From Thermodesulfovibrionales bacterium (GTDB taxonomy: Bacteria; Nitrospirota; Thermodesulfovibrionia; Thermodesulfovibrionales; Dissulfurispiraceae): DNA of 34,327 nt. The first letter of the stretch is position 1; the number at the start of each line of letters is the position of its first letter. This document shows positions 8,488 through 16,440 of this stretch, piece after piece. Made by a program: the position numbers and the translations under genes. The DNA lies in NCBI GenBank assembly GCA_026415415.1, contig JAOAHE010000015.1, forward strand, positions 1 through 34,327, in the 5' to 3' direction. The notes beneath the pieces were generated by a model. It ran no database searches. It saw only the letters and a list, made by a program, of their open reading frames with translations, and was not told the DNA's origin.

Positions 8488-8509
8488 GGGGCGGGAAGAT
8501 ACCCACCCC
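8488..8509 (-). promoter_or_regulatory. GC-rich intercistronic RNA hairpin after hcp
   Basis: In the 50-base gap between hcp and the next gene, the minus-strand RNA GGGGUGGG pairs with CCCGCCCC around a six-base loop: eight pairs, one of them G-U. On the opposite strand the same position would be a C-A mismatch, so the stem is better in the transcript that matters. No U-run follows, which argues for mRNA processing or stability control more than termination. Confidence 0.6.
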
Positions 8510-8519
8510 CGCACTGATT

Positions 8520-10163
8520 CTATTTTAAGATCTCCTTTAAGTCTTCATCAGGAGTCTTTATAGGCGTTATATTAAAATTCTTAACAAGAACATTTAAAAC
8601 ATTAGGTGAAACAAAGGCTGGTAGCGACGGTCCTAATCTGATATTTTTGATATTTAAGTAAAGCAAAGTAAGTAGTATCGCTACGGCTTTCTGTTCATAC
8701 CATGAAAGAATTAGTGAAAGAGGAAGCTCGTTGACCCCTACATTAAATGCCTTTGAAAGAGCAAGAGCTATCTGGATAGCTGAGTAAGCATCGTTGCACT
8801 GTCCAACATCTAAAAGTCTTGGAATTCCACCTATGTTACCAAGATCTTTATCAAAAAACCTAAATTTACCGCATGCAAGAGTAAGAATTACTGTGTCTTT
8901 TGGTGCTTTCTCTACAAATTCTGTGTAATAGTTTCTACCAGGTTTTGCTCCATCGCATCCTGCAACTAAGAAGAAATGTCTGATATTTTTATTTTTTACA
9001 GCTTCAATGACTTTATCAGCGATGCTTAAAACTGTATTTCTGGCAAAGCCTACCATTACGTATTTGTCTTCAATATCTTCTGTAAACCCTTCCATAGAAA
9101 GAGCTTTCTCTATAACAGGTTGGAAATTTCCATCAGCTATATGTTTTACCCCTGGCCAACCTACTAAGCCCGTAGTAAAGATGTTGTCTTTATAAGAGTC
9201 AAGAGGTTTTTGAAGGCAGTTTGTAGTCATGACTATAGGACCTGGGAATTTTGGGAATTCTTTTTGTTGGTTTTGCCATGCTGTGCCAAAATGTCCATAG
9301 AAATGGGGATATTTCTTTAGTTCAGGGTATCCGTGAGTGGGCAACATCTCACCATGTGTATAAACATATATGCCTTTACCTTCTGATAGTTTAAGAATCT
9401 CATGTAAGTCTCTAAGGTCATGCCCTGACACTAATATAGCCTTTCCTTTTTTGGTGCCCAAAGGGACTTTTGTAGGTACAGGGTGACCATATGTTGATGT
9501 ATTGCCTGCATCAAGAAGTTCCATTGTTCTTAGATTTATCTCTCCACATTTAAGAACTAAATTAATCCATTCATTAATGGATAGATCTTTTCTTAAGGTT
9601 GTTGCCAATCCTTCATGAATAAAAGAGTAGACTTTATCATCTTCTTGTCCTAATATCTGAGCATGATCAGCATATGCAGATATTCCTTTAATTCCATATA
9701 TTAGTATCTGTTGCAAAGAGTGAATGTCAGGGTCTAAGGTTGGGTCTGCTTTAACTCCTACTTTAATGCCATCTTTGATCATCTCCTCTTTTGTTGATGG
9801 TAGATTGTAATTGGCTGCTGGTTCTGCAAAATAAGAGGTACCACCAGCATTTTTAATATTAGCTTTTAAGTCTTCCCTGAGTTGAATGCTTTTTTTGATT
9901 AACTCTACAAACCGATCAGGATCAAAATCTACATTAGTAAGAGTTGAGAAAAGGGCTTTTACAGTAAAAACATTGACATCTCTTTTAAGTATCCCAAGTT
10001 TTCTTGCCTCGGTCGCATAAAGAGAAAGCCCTTTTAAGGTGTAAACTAATAAATCTTGTAGTGCTGCCACATCTGGTTGCTTGCCACATACTCCGATTTG
10101 TGTGCATCCTTCCCCTCTTGCAGTTTGTTCACATTGATAACAAAACATCCTTTGCTCTGTCAT
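8520..10163 (-). CDS. hcp: Hybrid cluster protein (hydroxylamine reductase)
   Basis: Cytoplasmic iron-sulfur enzyme that reduces hydroxylamine in vitro and is linked to nitric oxide detoxification in vivo. The 547-residue protein carries the N-terminal cluster motif C-X2-C-X8-C-X5-C (Cys8, 11, 20, 26). Hybrid-cluster regions follow: SGHDLRDLHE, TTNCLQ, VAGCDGAKPG, LACGKFRFFD and DVGQCNDAYSA. Length and the tight N-terminal Cys spacing fit the class found in anaerobes. The start has AAGGAG eight bases before it. It leads an operon with the zinc-ribbon/HD-like and ferredoxin genes. Upstream lie a TATAAT box and a perfect TTGAC-N4-GTCAA palindrome, so activation by an HcpR-like regulator is likely. 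Confidence 0.95.
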   Translation of the reverse strand: MTEQRMFCYQCEQTARGEGCTQIGVCGKQPDVAALQDLLVYTLKGLSLYATEARKLGILKRDVNVFTVKALFSTLTNVDFDPDRFVELIKKSIQLREDLKANIKNAGGTSYFAEPAANYNLPSTKEEMIKDGIKVGVKADPTLDPDIHSLQQILIYGIKGISAYADHAQILGQEDDKVYSFIHEGLATTLRKDLSINEWINLVLKCGEINLRTMELLDAGNTSTYGHPVPTKVPLGTKKGKAILVSGHDLRDLHEILKLSEGKGIYVYTHGEMLPTHGYPELKKYPHFYGHFGTAWQNQQKEFPKFPGPIVMTTNCLQKPLDSYKDNIFTTGLVGWPGVKHIADGNFQPVIEKALSMEGFTEDIEDKYVMVGFARNTVLSIADKVIEAVKNKNIRHFFLVAGCDGAKPGRNYYTEFVEKAPKDTVILTLACGKFRFFDKDLGNIGGIPRLLDVGQCNDAYSAIQIALALSKAFNVGVNELPLSLILSWYEQKAVAILLTLLYLNIKNIRLGPSLPAFVSPNVLNVLVKNFNITPIKTPDEDLKEILK

Positions 10164-10203
10164 GATTAACTCCTTTCTTTTTAATGTATTTTTTTTTAAT
10201 TAA

Positions 10204-10209
10204 ATTATA
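10204..10209 (-). promoter_or_regulatory. -10 box of the hcp promoter
   Basis: Exact TATAAT on the minus strand. The predicted start is near 10197. No TTGACA lies 17 bases upstream; the hexamer there is AGCATC, as expected for an activator-dependent promoter. The leader to the hcp start codon would be about 34 bases. Confidence 0.6.
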
Positions 10210-10231
10210 TTAAAAAATTTTTTAGCGATGC

Positions 10232-10247
10232 TTTGACTTAAGTCAAA
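10232..10247. promoter_or_regulatory. HcpR/FNR-type operator upstream of hcp
   Basis: TTTGACTTAAGTCAAA is a perfect 16-bp palindrome. Its core TTGAC-N4-GTCAA matches, from memory, the consensus reported for HcpR, the CRP/FNR-family regulator of hcp in sulfate reducers, and differs from classical FNR (TTGAT-N4-ATCAA) at one base per half-site. Its centre is about 42-43 bases upstream of the start predicted from the TATAAT box, essentially the class II activation position (-41.5). Confidence 0.75.
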
Positions 10248-10271
10248 AAGTAAAAAAAATTTTAAAAAGAG

Positions 10272-10295
10272 GTGGTATGATAAGTGGTATGATAA
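10272..10295. repeat. Tandem 12-bp direct repeat
   Basis: GTGGTATGATAA occurs twice head to tail, at 10272-10283 and 10284-10295. Each copy contains a -10-like TATGAT. It may be a chance duplication or part of the upstream control region of the lipoprotein gene. Confidence 0.55.
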
Positions 10296-10500
10296 TACGT
10301 AAGGGTTTATAAATTATAAAGATTAGTGGTAAAGCCTCTTTCTTAAGAAGGTTAGACAAAATTCATGGAAAAAAATATTTAGAGAATTTATTCTTTAGAG
10401 AAAGATTAAAGGAGGCAAAGTGTATAATCATCTTATTTGTAAAACTGGCTAAGATATATTTAAATGCTACTTTTATGAAAAATTTCATAGGAGGACTTCA

Positions 10501-11760
10501 ATGGTAAAGTTATTTATTATTTTCTGTCTATGTATTTCCCTATTGTCATGTGGGGGACATAGTGTGACAGATACCTCTACACTGACTCTTGAAATTGATG
10601 GCAACAATAATGGTATTTTTGATGAACAGACTGATTTTTACCTTTTTGAAAACCCTAACGATAAAGAAGCTATCATAAAAATTACTTACAAGGATAAATA
10701 CGGTAAAGCCATATTCGGTAGCTCTATAACTCTTACTGCTGATAATAAAGAAGTAATGTTCCCGATGGGAAACACAGTCACCACTAATTCAAGTGGGCAG
10801 GCTACAGTGTTTATAAAGGTTGAACCATCTACTTTAAGAAATGTTACGACTACTATTAGCGTTGTTGCCTCAGCCACTGATACAAAAAATGCGATACTTT
10901 TATATCTTTTGCCTGTGACTGTATCTCCTACTTTATCTGCGATCTCTGCAACACCTGATATAGTTAATACAGGCGGAACATCAGCAATAACCGTTCTTTT
11001 AAAAACGAATATGAACACCTTAGTTCCTAATGGGACACTCGTAAACTTCCAAGCAAACTGTGGTACTATAACGCCTTCGGCTACTACTACTTCTGGTGTT
11101 GCTACTGCTACTTATACAGCACCTTTAGTTGTTCCTGCTGATGGTTTTTGTGAAGTGACAGTGTCCTCAAATAATGTTTTAATAGGAAATTTAAAGCTTA
11201 CTATTGGAGTGATTGATCCTACCCAGTCTTTTCTTAAAGCAACCCCAGATACGATAGTTTTAGAAGAGTCCTCTGTTATAACCGCTTTGGTCAAAAATAA
11301 TATGGGTTTACTTGTGCCAAACGGAACAGTTGTAAGCTTTGCTGCAACCTGTGGAACTATACCCCCGTCATCAATAACTACAAATGGAATCGCTACAGTG
11401 ATTTTTAAAGCCCCTATTACTTTACCAGCATCAGGTAAATGCTCAATATCTGCCTCCTCAAGTAGTGTATCCATAGGAACTGTTGAGGTAGCTATAAAAT
11501 CAAAATTGACAGTTACACCAGCCACACAAAATATAAGCAAAACTGCAGGTGGCACCGCTACTTTTACAATAACTGGGGGTATCCCCCCTTATAATGTAAC
11601 CTCTAATAACCAGGTCTTCAAGCCAAACCCAACTAATATAGATAAAGAGGGGGGGAGTTTTTCTGTGACTGTTCCAGCTAACTCTTCGGAGGCAACTGTA
11701 ACTTTTACTATTAGTGATTTCAATGGAAGAACTCAAACAGCAGTATTGCAAATAAAGTAG
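10501..11760 (+). CDS. Lipoprotein with tandem bacterial Ig-like repeats
   Basis: A 419-residue secreted lipoprotein. Residues 1-17 form a lipoprotein signal with lipobox LLSC, Cys17 being the lipidation site. Beta-rich, Thr/Ser-rich repeats follow. One Ig-like (Big_1/invasin-type) unit covers about 25-140. Two clearly related units, at about 142-235 and 240-335, share the pattern LVPNGT-V-F-A-CGTI-PS-TT-G-AT-APL, each ending with a second Cys (GFCEV and GKCSI), so each may hold a disulfide. The C-terminal 80 residues are a more divergent beta domain. An AGGAGG supports the start. No close operon partner is visible; it faces away from hcp. The role is probably surface adhesion or structural, but no ligand can be inferred. 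Confidence 0.8.
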   Translation: MVKLFIIFCLCISLLSCGGHSVTDTSTLTLEIDGNNNGIFDEQTDFYLFENPNDKEAIIKITYKDKYGKAIFGSSITLTADNKEVMFPMGNTVTTNSSGQATVFIKVEPSTLRNVTTTISVVASATDTKNAILLYLLPVTVSPTLSAISATPDIVNTGGTSAITVLLKTNMNTLVPNGTLVNFQANCGTITPSATTTSGVATATYTAPLVVPADGFCEVTVSSNNVLIGNLKLTIGVIDPTQSFLKATPDTIVLEESSVITALVKNNMGLLVPNGTVVSFAATCGTIPPSSITTNGIATVIFKAPITLPASGKCSISASSSSVSIGTVEVAIKSKLTVTPATQNISKTAGGTATFTITGGIPPYNVTSNNQVFKPNPTNIDKEGGSFSVTVPANSSEATVTFTISDFNGRTQTAVLQIK

Positions 11761-11797
11761 AATAAGCTCACATAGCTGATAGCTCAATTTGACATGT

Positions 11798-11825
11798 GTT
11801 AACTAATAATGATACCTTAGTTAAC
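11798..11825. promoter_or_regulatory. 9-bp inverted repeat abutting the fabF start codon
   Basis: Arms GTTAACTAA (11798-11806) and TTAGTTAAC (11817-11825) are perfect reverse complements around ten bases; the right arm ends one base before the ATG. TTGACA lies just upstream at 11789-11794. No ribosome binding site is visible before the ATG. It could be a repressor site over a promoter or an RNA hairpin at the translation start. Confidence 0.5.
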
Positions 11826-11826
11826 A

Positions 11827-13059
11827 ATGAGAAGAGTTGTAGTTACAGGTATTGGAGCTGTTACGCCCTTAGCTAATAATTTTAGCAACGCATGGGAGGC
11901 TACAAAAAAAGGTATTTCTGGCATTAAACCTATAGCAAGATTTAACGCTGAACATTTACCTTGGCAGGTTGCTGGAGAGATTAAGAGTTTTGAGCCTTCT
12001 CAGTATTTGACAGATAAACAAAGAAGGACAACTGATTTATTTGTTCAGTATGCTATATCTGCTGCCTGTATGGCGTTTGAAGATGCTAAGTTGGTTTTTT
12101 CACAAAAAGAAAGTGACAATTATGGCGTTATTATTGGCTCAAGTAGAGGGGGGATTAGTAGTATTGAACTTGAAATTAAAAGGTTATTAGATAAAGATAG
12201 AAAGTGCAAAATCCAAAGAATATCACCTTATATTATGCCTTCAACTACAATCGGCATTGCATCATCAACAGTTGCACAGAAACTTAAATTACAAGGTATT
12301 TGTTATGGTGTATCTTGTGCTTGTTCCTCAGGAGCTGTTGCAATAGGTGAAGCCTATAGGAATATAAAAAATGGTTACAGCGAAGTAATACTCGCAGGAG
12401 GTGCTGAAGCCCCAATTTGTGAAATATGTGTTCTTGGTTATGGAAGTGCTGGAGCCTTATCTACAAAAAAAGATAGCTCTGCCAGTAGACCCTTTGATAA
12501 AAAAAGAGATGGCTTTGTCTTATCTGAGGGAGCAGTGGTTTTAGTTATGGAAGAGCTTGAGCATGCAAAGAAGAGAGATGTAATGATTTATGGTGAGGTA
12601 ACAGGGTATTCTAATACTACAGATGGATTTCATATTACCAAACCTAATTTAGAAGGTGAGATAAAAACGATAGAGTTAGCAATTAGGGATGCTGGTATAA
12701 GTCCGAAGGCAATTGACCTCGTCAGTGCCCATGCCACCTCTACCCCTTTGGGAGATTTAGTAGAGGCAGGAGCTATAAGAGTGGTTTTTAAAGAAAAACC
12801 TGATGTGCCTGTTACTGCTATTAAATCTATTACAGGGCATATGTTAGCAGCTTCAGGAGCTTTTGAGATAGCTTGTGCTTTAATGAGTATTAAAGACGGT
12901 ATTATTCCACCGACTATAAACCTTTCTAATAAAGATGAAAATTGTCAGATAAATGTAGTGAGTAAGTTAACAAAAACCTCTATTGATGCTGTTTTAACCA
13001 ACTCCTTTGGTTTTGGTGGTATTAATGCTACGCTAATTATACAAAAGTATATTACTTAA
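11827..13059 (+). CDS. fabF: Beta-ketoacyl-ACP synthase II (FabF family)
   Basis: Condensing enzyme that extends acyl-ACP with malonyl-ACP in fatty-acid synthesis. The 410 residues begin with RRVVVTGIGAVTPL, the standard FabF start. The catalytic triad is visible: Cys166 in SCACSSG, His302 in SAHATSTPLGD and His338 in SITGHMLAASGA, with NSFGFGG near the C-terminus. The gene stands alone, with no acyl carrier protein or other fab genes beside it, so it may be a second condensing enzyme and not the housekeeping copy. The start lacks a Shine-Dalgarno sequence and sits against an inverted repeat. Its end overlaps the convergent DUF362 gene by eight bases. Confidence 0.9.
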   Translation: MRRVVVTGIGAVTPLANNFSNAWEATKKGISGIKPIARFNAEHLPWQVAGEIKSFEPSQYLTDKQRRTTDLFVQYAISAACMAFEDAKLVFSQKESDNYGVIIGSSRGGISSIELEIKRLLDKDRKCKIQRISPYIMPSTTIGIASSTVAQKLKLQGICYGVSCACSSGAVAIGEAYRNIKNGYSEVILAGGAEAPICEICVLGYGSAGALSTKKDSSASRPFDKKRDGFVLSEGAVVLVMEELEHAKKRDVMIYGEVTGYSNTTDGFHITKPNLEGEIKTIELAIRDAGISPKAIDLVSAHATSTPLGDLVEAGAIRVVFKEKPDVPVTAIKSITGHMLAASGAFEIACALMSIKDGIIPPTINLSNKDENCQINVVSKLTKTSIDAVLTNSFGFGGINATLIIQKYIT

Positions 13060-14173
13060 TCTCTCTTAATTTATATTTTCTGGTCCCTAAGCCAATTCTT
13101 TCAGCTTCTTCTATTTGGATATGATAAGGTCTTTTGTGTAAAGAGTAAAGAATATCTTCACCTGGGTTAATCTTTTCCTCTGAAGCTAAGGAAGAAGGCA
13201 AAGGGATTTGTTTTCTAAGTAAGTCAATCGAAGCTTGTTCTATGGCTACAATATCATCTGAGAGTAATATCCCGATGTCTTGAATTACAGGCACATCTGC
13301 AGCTGGCATGCAGTCACACTCAGGCTGAATTTCAGTCAGGAAATTTAAGTATAGTATCTTTTTTTCTTTAAATGTTTTTATAACAGCAGAAGCAGCTTCA
13401 GCAAGAGATCTCATAAAATAGTCATCATCTGCTGGCAAAGTTAGCCCTCCTTCGGGACAGACTCTTGAACATCTGCCACATCTCCAACATCTTTCATCAT
13501 CATAGGTAAATACATTATTTTTGAAGTCTATACAATCAAGAGGACAGATCTCTTTACACTGCAAACAGAGCGTGCATTTTTCTTGATCCCAAATGAGTTT
13601 CCCTTCTCCGATAGTGTGCATTGCTCCTCTGCCACATTTCCAGCCACAATGTCTATGGCTCCCACTTACCGCTCCCATAGCTAAGTTCTTTATAGCTCCA
13701 CCATATCCAGCATTTATATGACCTTTAACATGGGAACAAACTACCATCGCAGGGACATCATAAATTAGAGTTGCTATTGCGATTTCACCAAGGATATCAC
13801 CTGCTTTAACAAGTATATTATCATTTCCGTAAAGTCCATCAGCCAGAACCACTGGTGCACCAACTGAGAGATGATTGATTCCGTTTTGATTTGCTACCTC
13901 AAGATAGTCTAACCCTTTAATCCTTACTGTATCAGTTATAAAAGGTTTTGCACCTACTTTTTTGATTTTATCTACGACCTTTTTTAAAAAAACAGGTCTG
14001 ACTATTCTATGTGCTCCATCGGAACCAAAATGGGTTTTTATGGCTACCCATTCATTTTTTTGAAAATAGTTATTCAAATTTATCTCATCAAGAAGTCTCT
14101 CAAGTTTTCCTGGCATACTATCATCGTATTTCCATTTAGCTACTCTTGATGAAGCAAAATAAACCAAAGACAT
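13052..14173 (-). CDS. DUF362 protein with two 4Fe-4S clusters
   Basis: A 373-residue member of the DUF362/ferredoxin-like family common in anaerobes; its reaction is not established. The N-terminal DUF362 domain includes KTHFGSDGAHRIVRP, VVCSHVKGHINAGYGGAIKN and a Cys-rich turn HRHCGWKCGRGAMH. It is followed by two ferredoxin motifs, CTLCLQCKEICP and CWRCGRCSRVCP, near residues 200-240. The C-terminal part has QPECDCMPAADVPVIQDIGIL, typical of the family. It is probably a soluble redox protein. It precedes no obvious partner, and the cyclophilin gene lies 34 bases upstream in the same direction, so the two may share a transcript. Confidence 0.85.
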   Translation of the reverse strand: MSLVYFASSRVAKWKYDDSMPGKLERLLDEINLNNYFQKNEWVAIKTHFGSDGAHRIVRPVFLKKVVDKIKKVGAKPFITDTVRIKGLDYLEVANQNGINHLSVGAPVVLADGLYGNDNILVKAGDILGEIAIATLIYDVPAMVVCSHVKGHINAGYGGAIKNLAMGAVSGSHRHCGWKCGRGAMHTIGEGKLIWDQEKCTLCLQCKEICPLDCIDFKNNVFTYDDERCWRCGRCSRVCPEGGLTLPADDDYFMRSLAEAASAVIKTFKEKKILYLNFLTEIQPECDCMPAADVPVIQDIGILLSDDIVAIEQASIDLLRKQIPLPSSLASEEKINPGEDILYSLHKRPYHIQIEEAERIGLGTRKYKLREIK

Positions 14174-14207
14174 AAATCCTCCTACTTAAACATAAATGGC
14201 TAAAATA

Positions 14208-14693
14208 TTATTTTTCTATGATCTTAACTTTCATCTCTATTCTTTCAAGAGGATTGTCTCTTTTGTCCCGAGGTTGGTTTACTATCTTCTCAGCTACCTC
14301 AATACCTGATACTACTTCACCAAAGACGGTATATTGCCTGTCTAAAAAAGGAGCGTCAGCAACACATATGAAAAATTGAGACCCAGCGCTATGGGGATCT
14401 CTTGCTCTTGCCATTGAAAGAGTACCTTTTTTATGTGGTTTATCATTAAATTCTGCTTTAATTGTATATCCAGGGCCTCCTATACCATGTAAAGATCTAT
14501 CGGGGTTTTTAGAGTTGGGATCACCACCTTGGATCATAAAACCTGGGATTACCCTGTGAAATGTTGTTCCGTCATAGAACCCTTTTTTTGCCAAATCTAT
14601 AAAATTCTTAACGTGATTTGGTGCTACATCTGGGAAAAATTTAAGCTCAATGTTACCAAATTTAGTCTCAATCACTGCTTTTGTTTCAAACAT
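14208..14693 (-). CDS. Cyclophilin-type peptidyl-prolyl isomerase
   Basis: Catalyses cis-trans isomerisation of proline peptide bonds. The 161-residue protein is a single cyclophilin domain with FHRVIPGFMIQGGD (catalytic Arg and Gln), GTLSMARA, SAGSQFFI and TVFGEVVSG. No signal peptide is present, so it is cytosolic (PpiB-like). AAAGGAGG is found 11 bases before the ATG. The loop around SKNPDRSLHGIGGPGYTIKAEF is typical of bacterial and archaeal short cyclophilins. It is upstream of the DUF362 gene. Confidence 0.93.
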   Translation of the reverse strand: MFETKAVIETKFGNIELKFFPDVAPNHVKNFIDLAKKGFYDGTTFHRVIPGFMIQGGDPNSKNPDRSLHGIGGPGYTIKAEFNDKPHKKGTLSMARARDPHSAGSQFFICVADAPFLDRQYTVFGEVVSGIEVAEKIVNQPRDKRDNPLERIEMKVKIIEK

Positions 14694-14823
14694 TTTTTTA
14701 ATTTCCTCCTTTGTAAATGTGTTACTTTTAATCTCAGAACTTGATGCTTAGATTAAAAAAGTTATTGTAACGATAAATGAAAAAAGTATAAAGGTTAAGG
14801 AAAGTCTTTCATTTAAGTTAAGT

Positions 14824-16128
14824 TTAATTAAACTCATATACTTTACCCCTACAAATTGTAATTATAACTTTGCCTTTTAATTCCCATCCTGCAAAGGGAG
14901 TGTTTTGGCCTAAGGTAGAAAAAGAAGATGGCTCAACCTTCCAGATTCTGTTTAAATCTATTATGGTTATTTCGGCATCGGTGCCAATTTTTAAAGTCCC
15001 TTTGGGGATCTTTAGAATTTTAGCTGGTATAAGAGCCACCTTTTCTACTAATTGAGATAGCGATAAGATACCGTCAAATACAAGTTTTAGACTTAAGGAT
15101 AAGGCTGTCTCAAGACCTGAGATACCAAAAGGAGCTTTATCAAACTCTTGGTTTTTTTCATCTATGTGGTGTGGAGCATGATCTGTAGCTATAACATCTA
15201 TTGTACCATCTTTTAAAGCTTCCTTTATTGCATGGACATCTTTGATTGTTCTCAAAGGAGGATTGACTTTTGCATTCGTATTGTAATCTAAAACAGCATC
15301 TTCTGTAAGAGTAAAATAGTGAGGACAGGTCTCTGCTGTTATGTTAAGTCCTCTTTCTTTTGCAAGTCTTATCAGTCTAATAGAGCCTTCAGTGGAGACA
15401 TGGGCAATGTGTAGACAACTACCTGTTAGTTCTGAAAGGATAATATCTCTTGCTACTATAATCTCTTCAGCTGCTGATGGTATGCCTCTCATTCCTAAGG
15501 ATGTACTTAGGCTGCTTTCGTTCATCACTCCATATTCAGATAAAAAAGTATCTTCAGCATGCGAGATTATTGGTACATTAAAGGATTTGCAATATTCAAG
15601 AGCTCTTCTCATTAAAAGGGAGTTCATCAGTGATTTGCCATCATCTGAAAATGCCACAGCTCCAGCTTCAATCATTGAACCTATCTCTGCAAGCTCTTCC
15701 CCTTGGGAATTTTTTGTTATTGCCCCTATAGGAAAAACATTACAGTAACCTTCTTCTAATGATTTCTTTTGGATATAGGTAGTTACCACATTATTATCGT
15801 TAACTGGCTTTGTGTTTGGCATGGAGCAAAGGGAAGTGAACCCTCCTTTAATAGCAGCTAAGGTGCCAGTTTTAATTGTTTCTTTATATTCATAACCAGG
15901 CTCTCTTAGATGAGTATGCATATCAATAAGCCCTGGCAAAATGTATAGGCCAGTTGCGTCTATAATTTTTACTTCATCTGATTTTTTAATCCTTTTTTTG
16001 TCCTTATTGTTTTTATTGTTTAATAGAAATATCTCTTTAATCTTTCCCTTTTCTATGACAACATCGCCAAAGCTATCTATTCCTTGTGATGGGTCAATTA
16101 TATGTCCATTTTTTATAATTATATCCAT
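14824..16128 (-). CDS. pyrC: Dihydroorotase
   Basis: Cyclises carbamoyl-aspartate to dihydroorotate in pyrimidine synthesis. It is a class I (multifunctional-like) enzyme of 434 residues. Zinc ligands are visible: HTHLREPG (His71, His73), AFSDDGKS in the position of the metal-bridging Asp, ISHAED, HIAHVSTEGS, and ATDHAPHH near the C-terminal third. A lysine-rich low-complexity insertion of about 18 residues (37-54, NNKNNKDKKRIKKSD) sits in the N-terminal beta domain and is unusual. AAAGGTG precedes the start. No aspartate transcarbamoylase gene is adjacent; pyrE lies about 4 kb away on the other strand. Confidence 0.95.
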   Translation of the reverse strand: MDIIIKNGHIIDPSQGIDSFGDVVIEKGKIKEIFLLNNKNNKDKKRIKKSDEVKIIDATGLYILPGLIDMHTHLREPGYEYKETIKTGTLAAIKGGFTSLCSMPNTKPVNDNNVVTTYIQKKSLEEGYCNVFPIGAITKNSQGEELAEIGSMIEAGAVAFSDDGKSLMNSLLMRRALEYCKSFNVPIISHAEDTFLSEYGVMNESSLSTSLGMRGIPSAAEEIIVARDIILSELTGSCLHIAHVSTEGSIRLIRLAKERGLNITAETCPHYFTLTEDAVLDYNTNAKVNPPLRTIKDVHAIKEALKDGTIDVIATDHAPHHIDEKNQEFDKAPFGISGLETALSLSLKLVFDGILSLSQLVEKVALIPAKILKIPKGTLKIGTDAEITIIDLNRIWKVEPSSFSTLGQNTPFAGWELKGKVIITICRGKVYEFN

Positions 16129-16440
16129 CTGTACACCTTTAAGTAAGATCGTTTTGAACTTAAAAAATTATAACAATAAATTTGATAAAAAACTAAACTA
16201 TAAATTATTTTAGCAAAATAAACGATAACAATCTTGATATTTTTAAAACTGATCAAAACAAAAATCATATCATCTTGAAAAAATCACCATAGCAATGGTA
16301 GATATTGTTAATTTTTGTAATGCAAAAAAATCAGAAATTATTAAATTTTTAAAAGAAGTTGTAAATATATCTTGGAATTAGGACATTTACTTGGGTAAAC
16401 TTACTGAAAGGCTTTATAACCCCTTTTTTGAAAAGTTAAC
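16129..16440. other. Divergent gap between pyrC and nagZ
   Basis: These 312 AT-rich bases hold the pyrC promoter candidate at the left. I see no gene, repeat or clear promoter for nagZ in the remainder. Confidence 0.4.
16167..16175 (-). promoter_or_regulatory. Extended -10 promoter candidate for pyrC
   Basis: TGTTATAAT on the minus strand fits an extended -10 element (TGnTATAAT). No good -35 box is present. The predicted leader is about 30 bases. Confidence 0.4.

Larger units (their letters stand above)
10164..10500. other. Divergent regulatory gap between hcp and the lipoprotein gene
   Basis: This 337-base gap holds the hcp promoter and operator and, further right, the leader of the lipoprotein gene. 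A tandem duplication of GTGGTATGATAA occupies 10272-10295. A TATAAT at 10423-10428, with no good -35 partner, may be the lipoprotein promoter. An AGGAGG six bases before 10501 supports that start codon. No other gene is supported. Confidence 0.5.

Noticed and set aside
10411-10452. AAGGAGG followed by GTG and ten codons in the lipoprotein leader
   Set aside because: A good ribosome site is present, but the peptide is only ten residues and the GTG overlaps a TATAAT box, so it is more likely chance or promoter sequence.
10686-11787. Minus-strand frames opposite the lipoprotein gene
   Set aside because: Shadows produced by the repetitive Thr/Ser-rich coding sequence; no start signals or recognisable motifs.
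14821-14834. AGTTTAATTAAACT palindrome at the pyrC stop
   Set aside because: Almost entirely A-T and overlapping a stop codon; likely chance.
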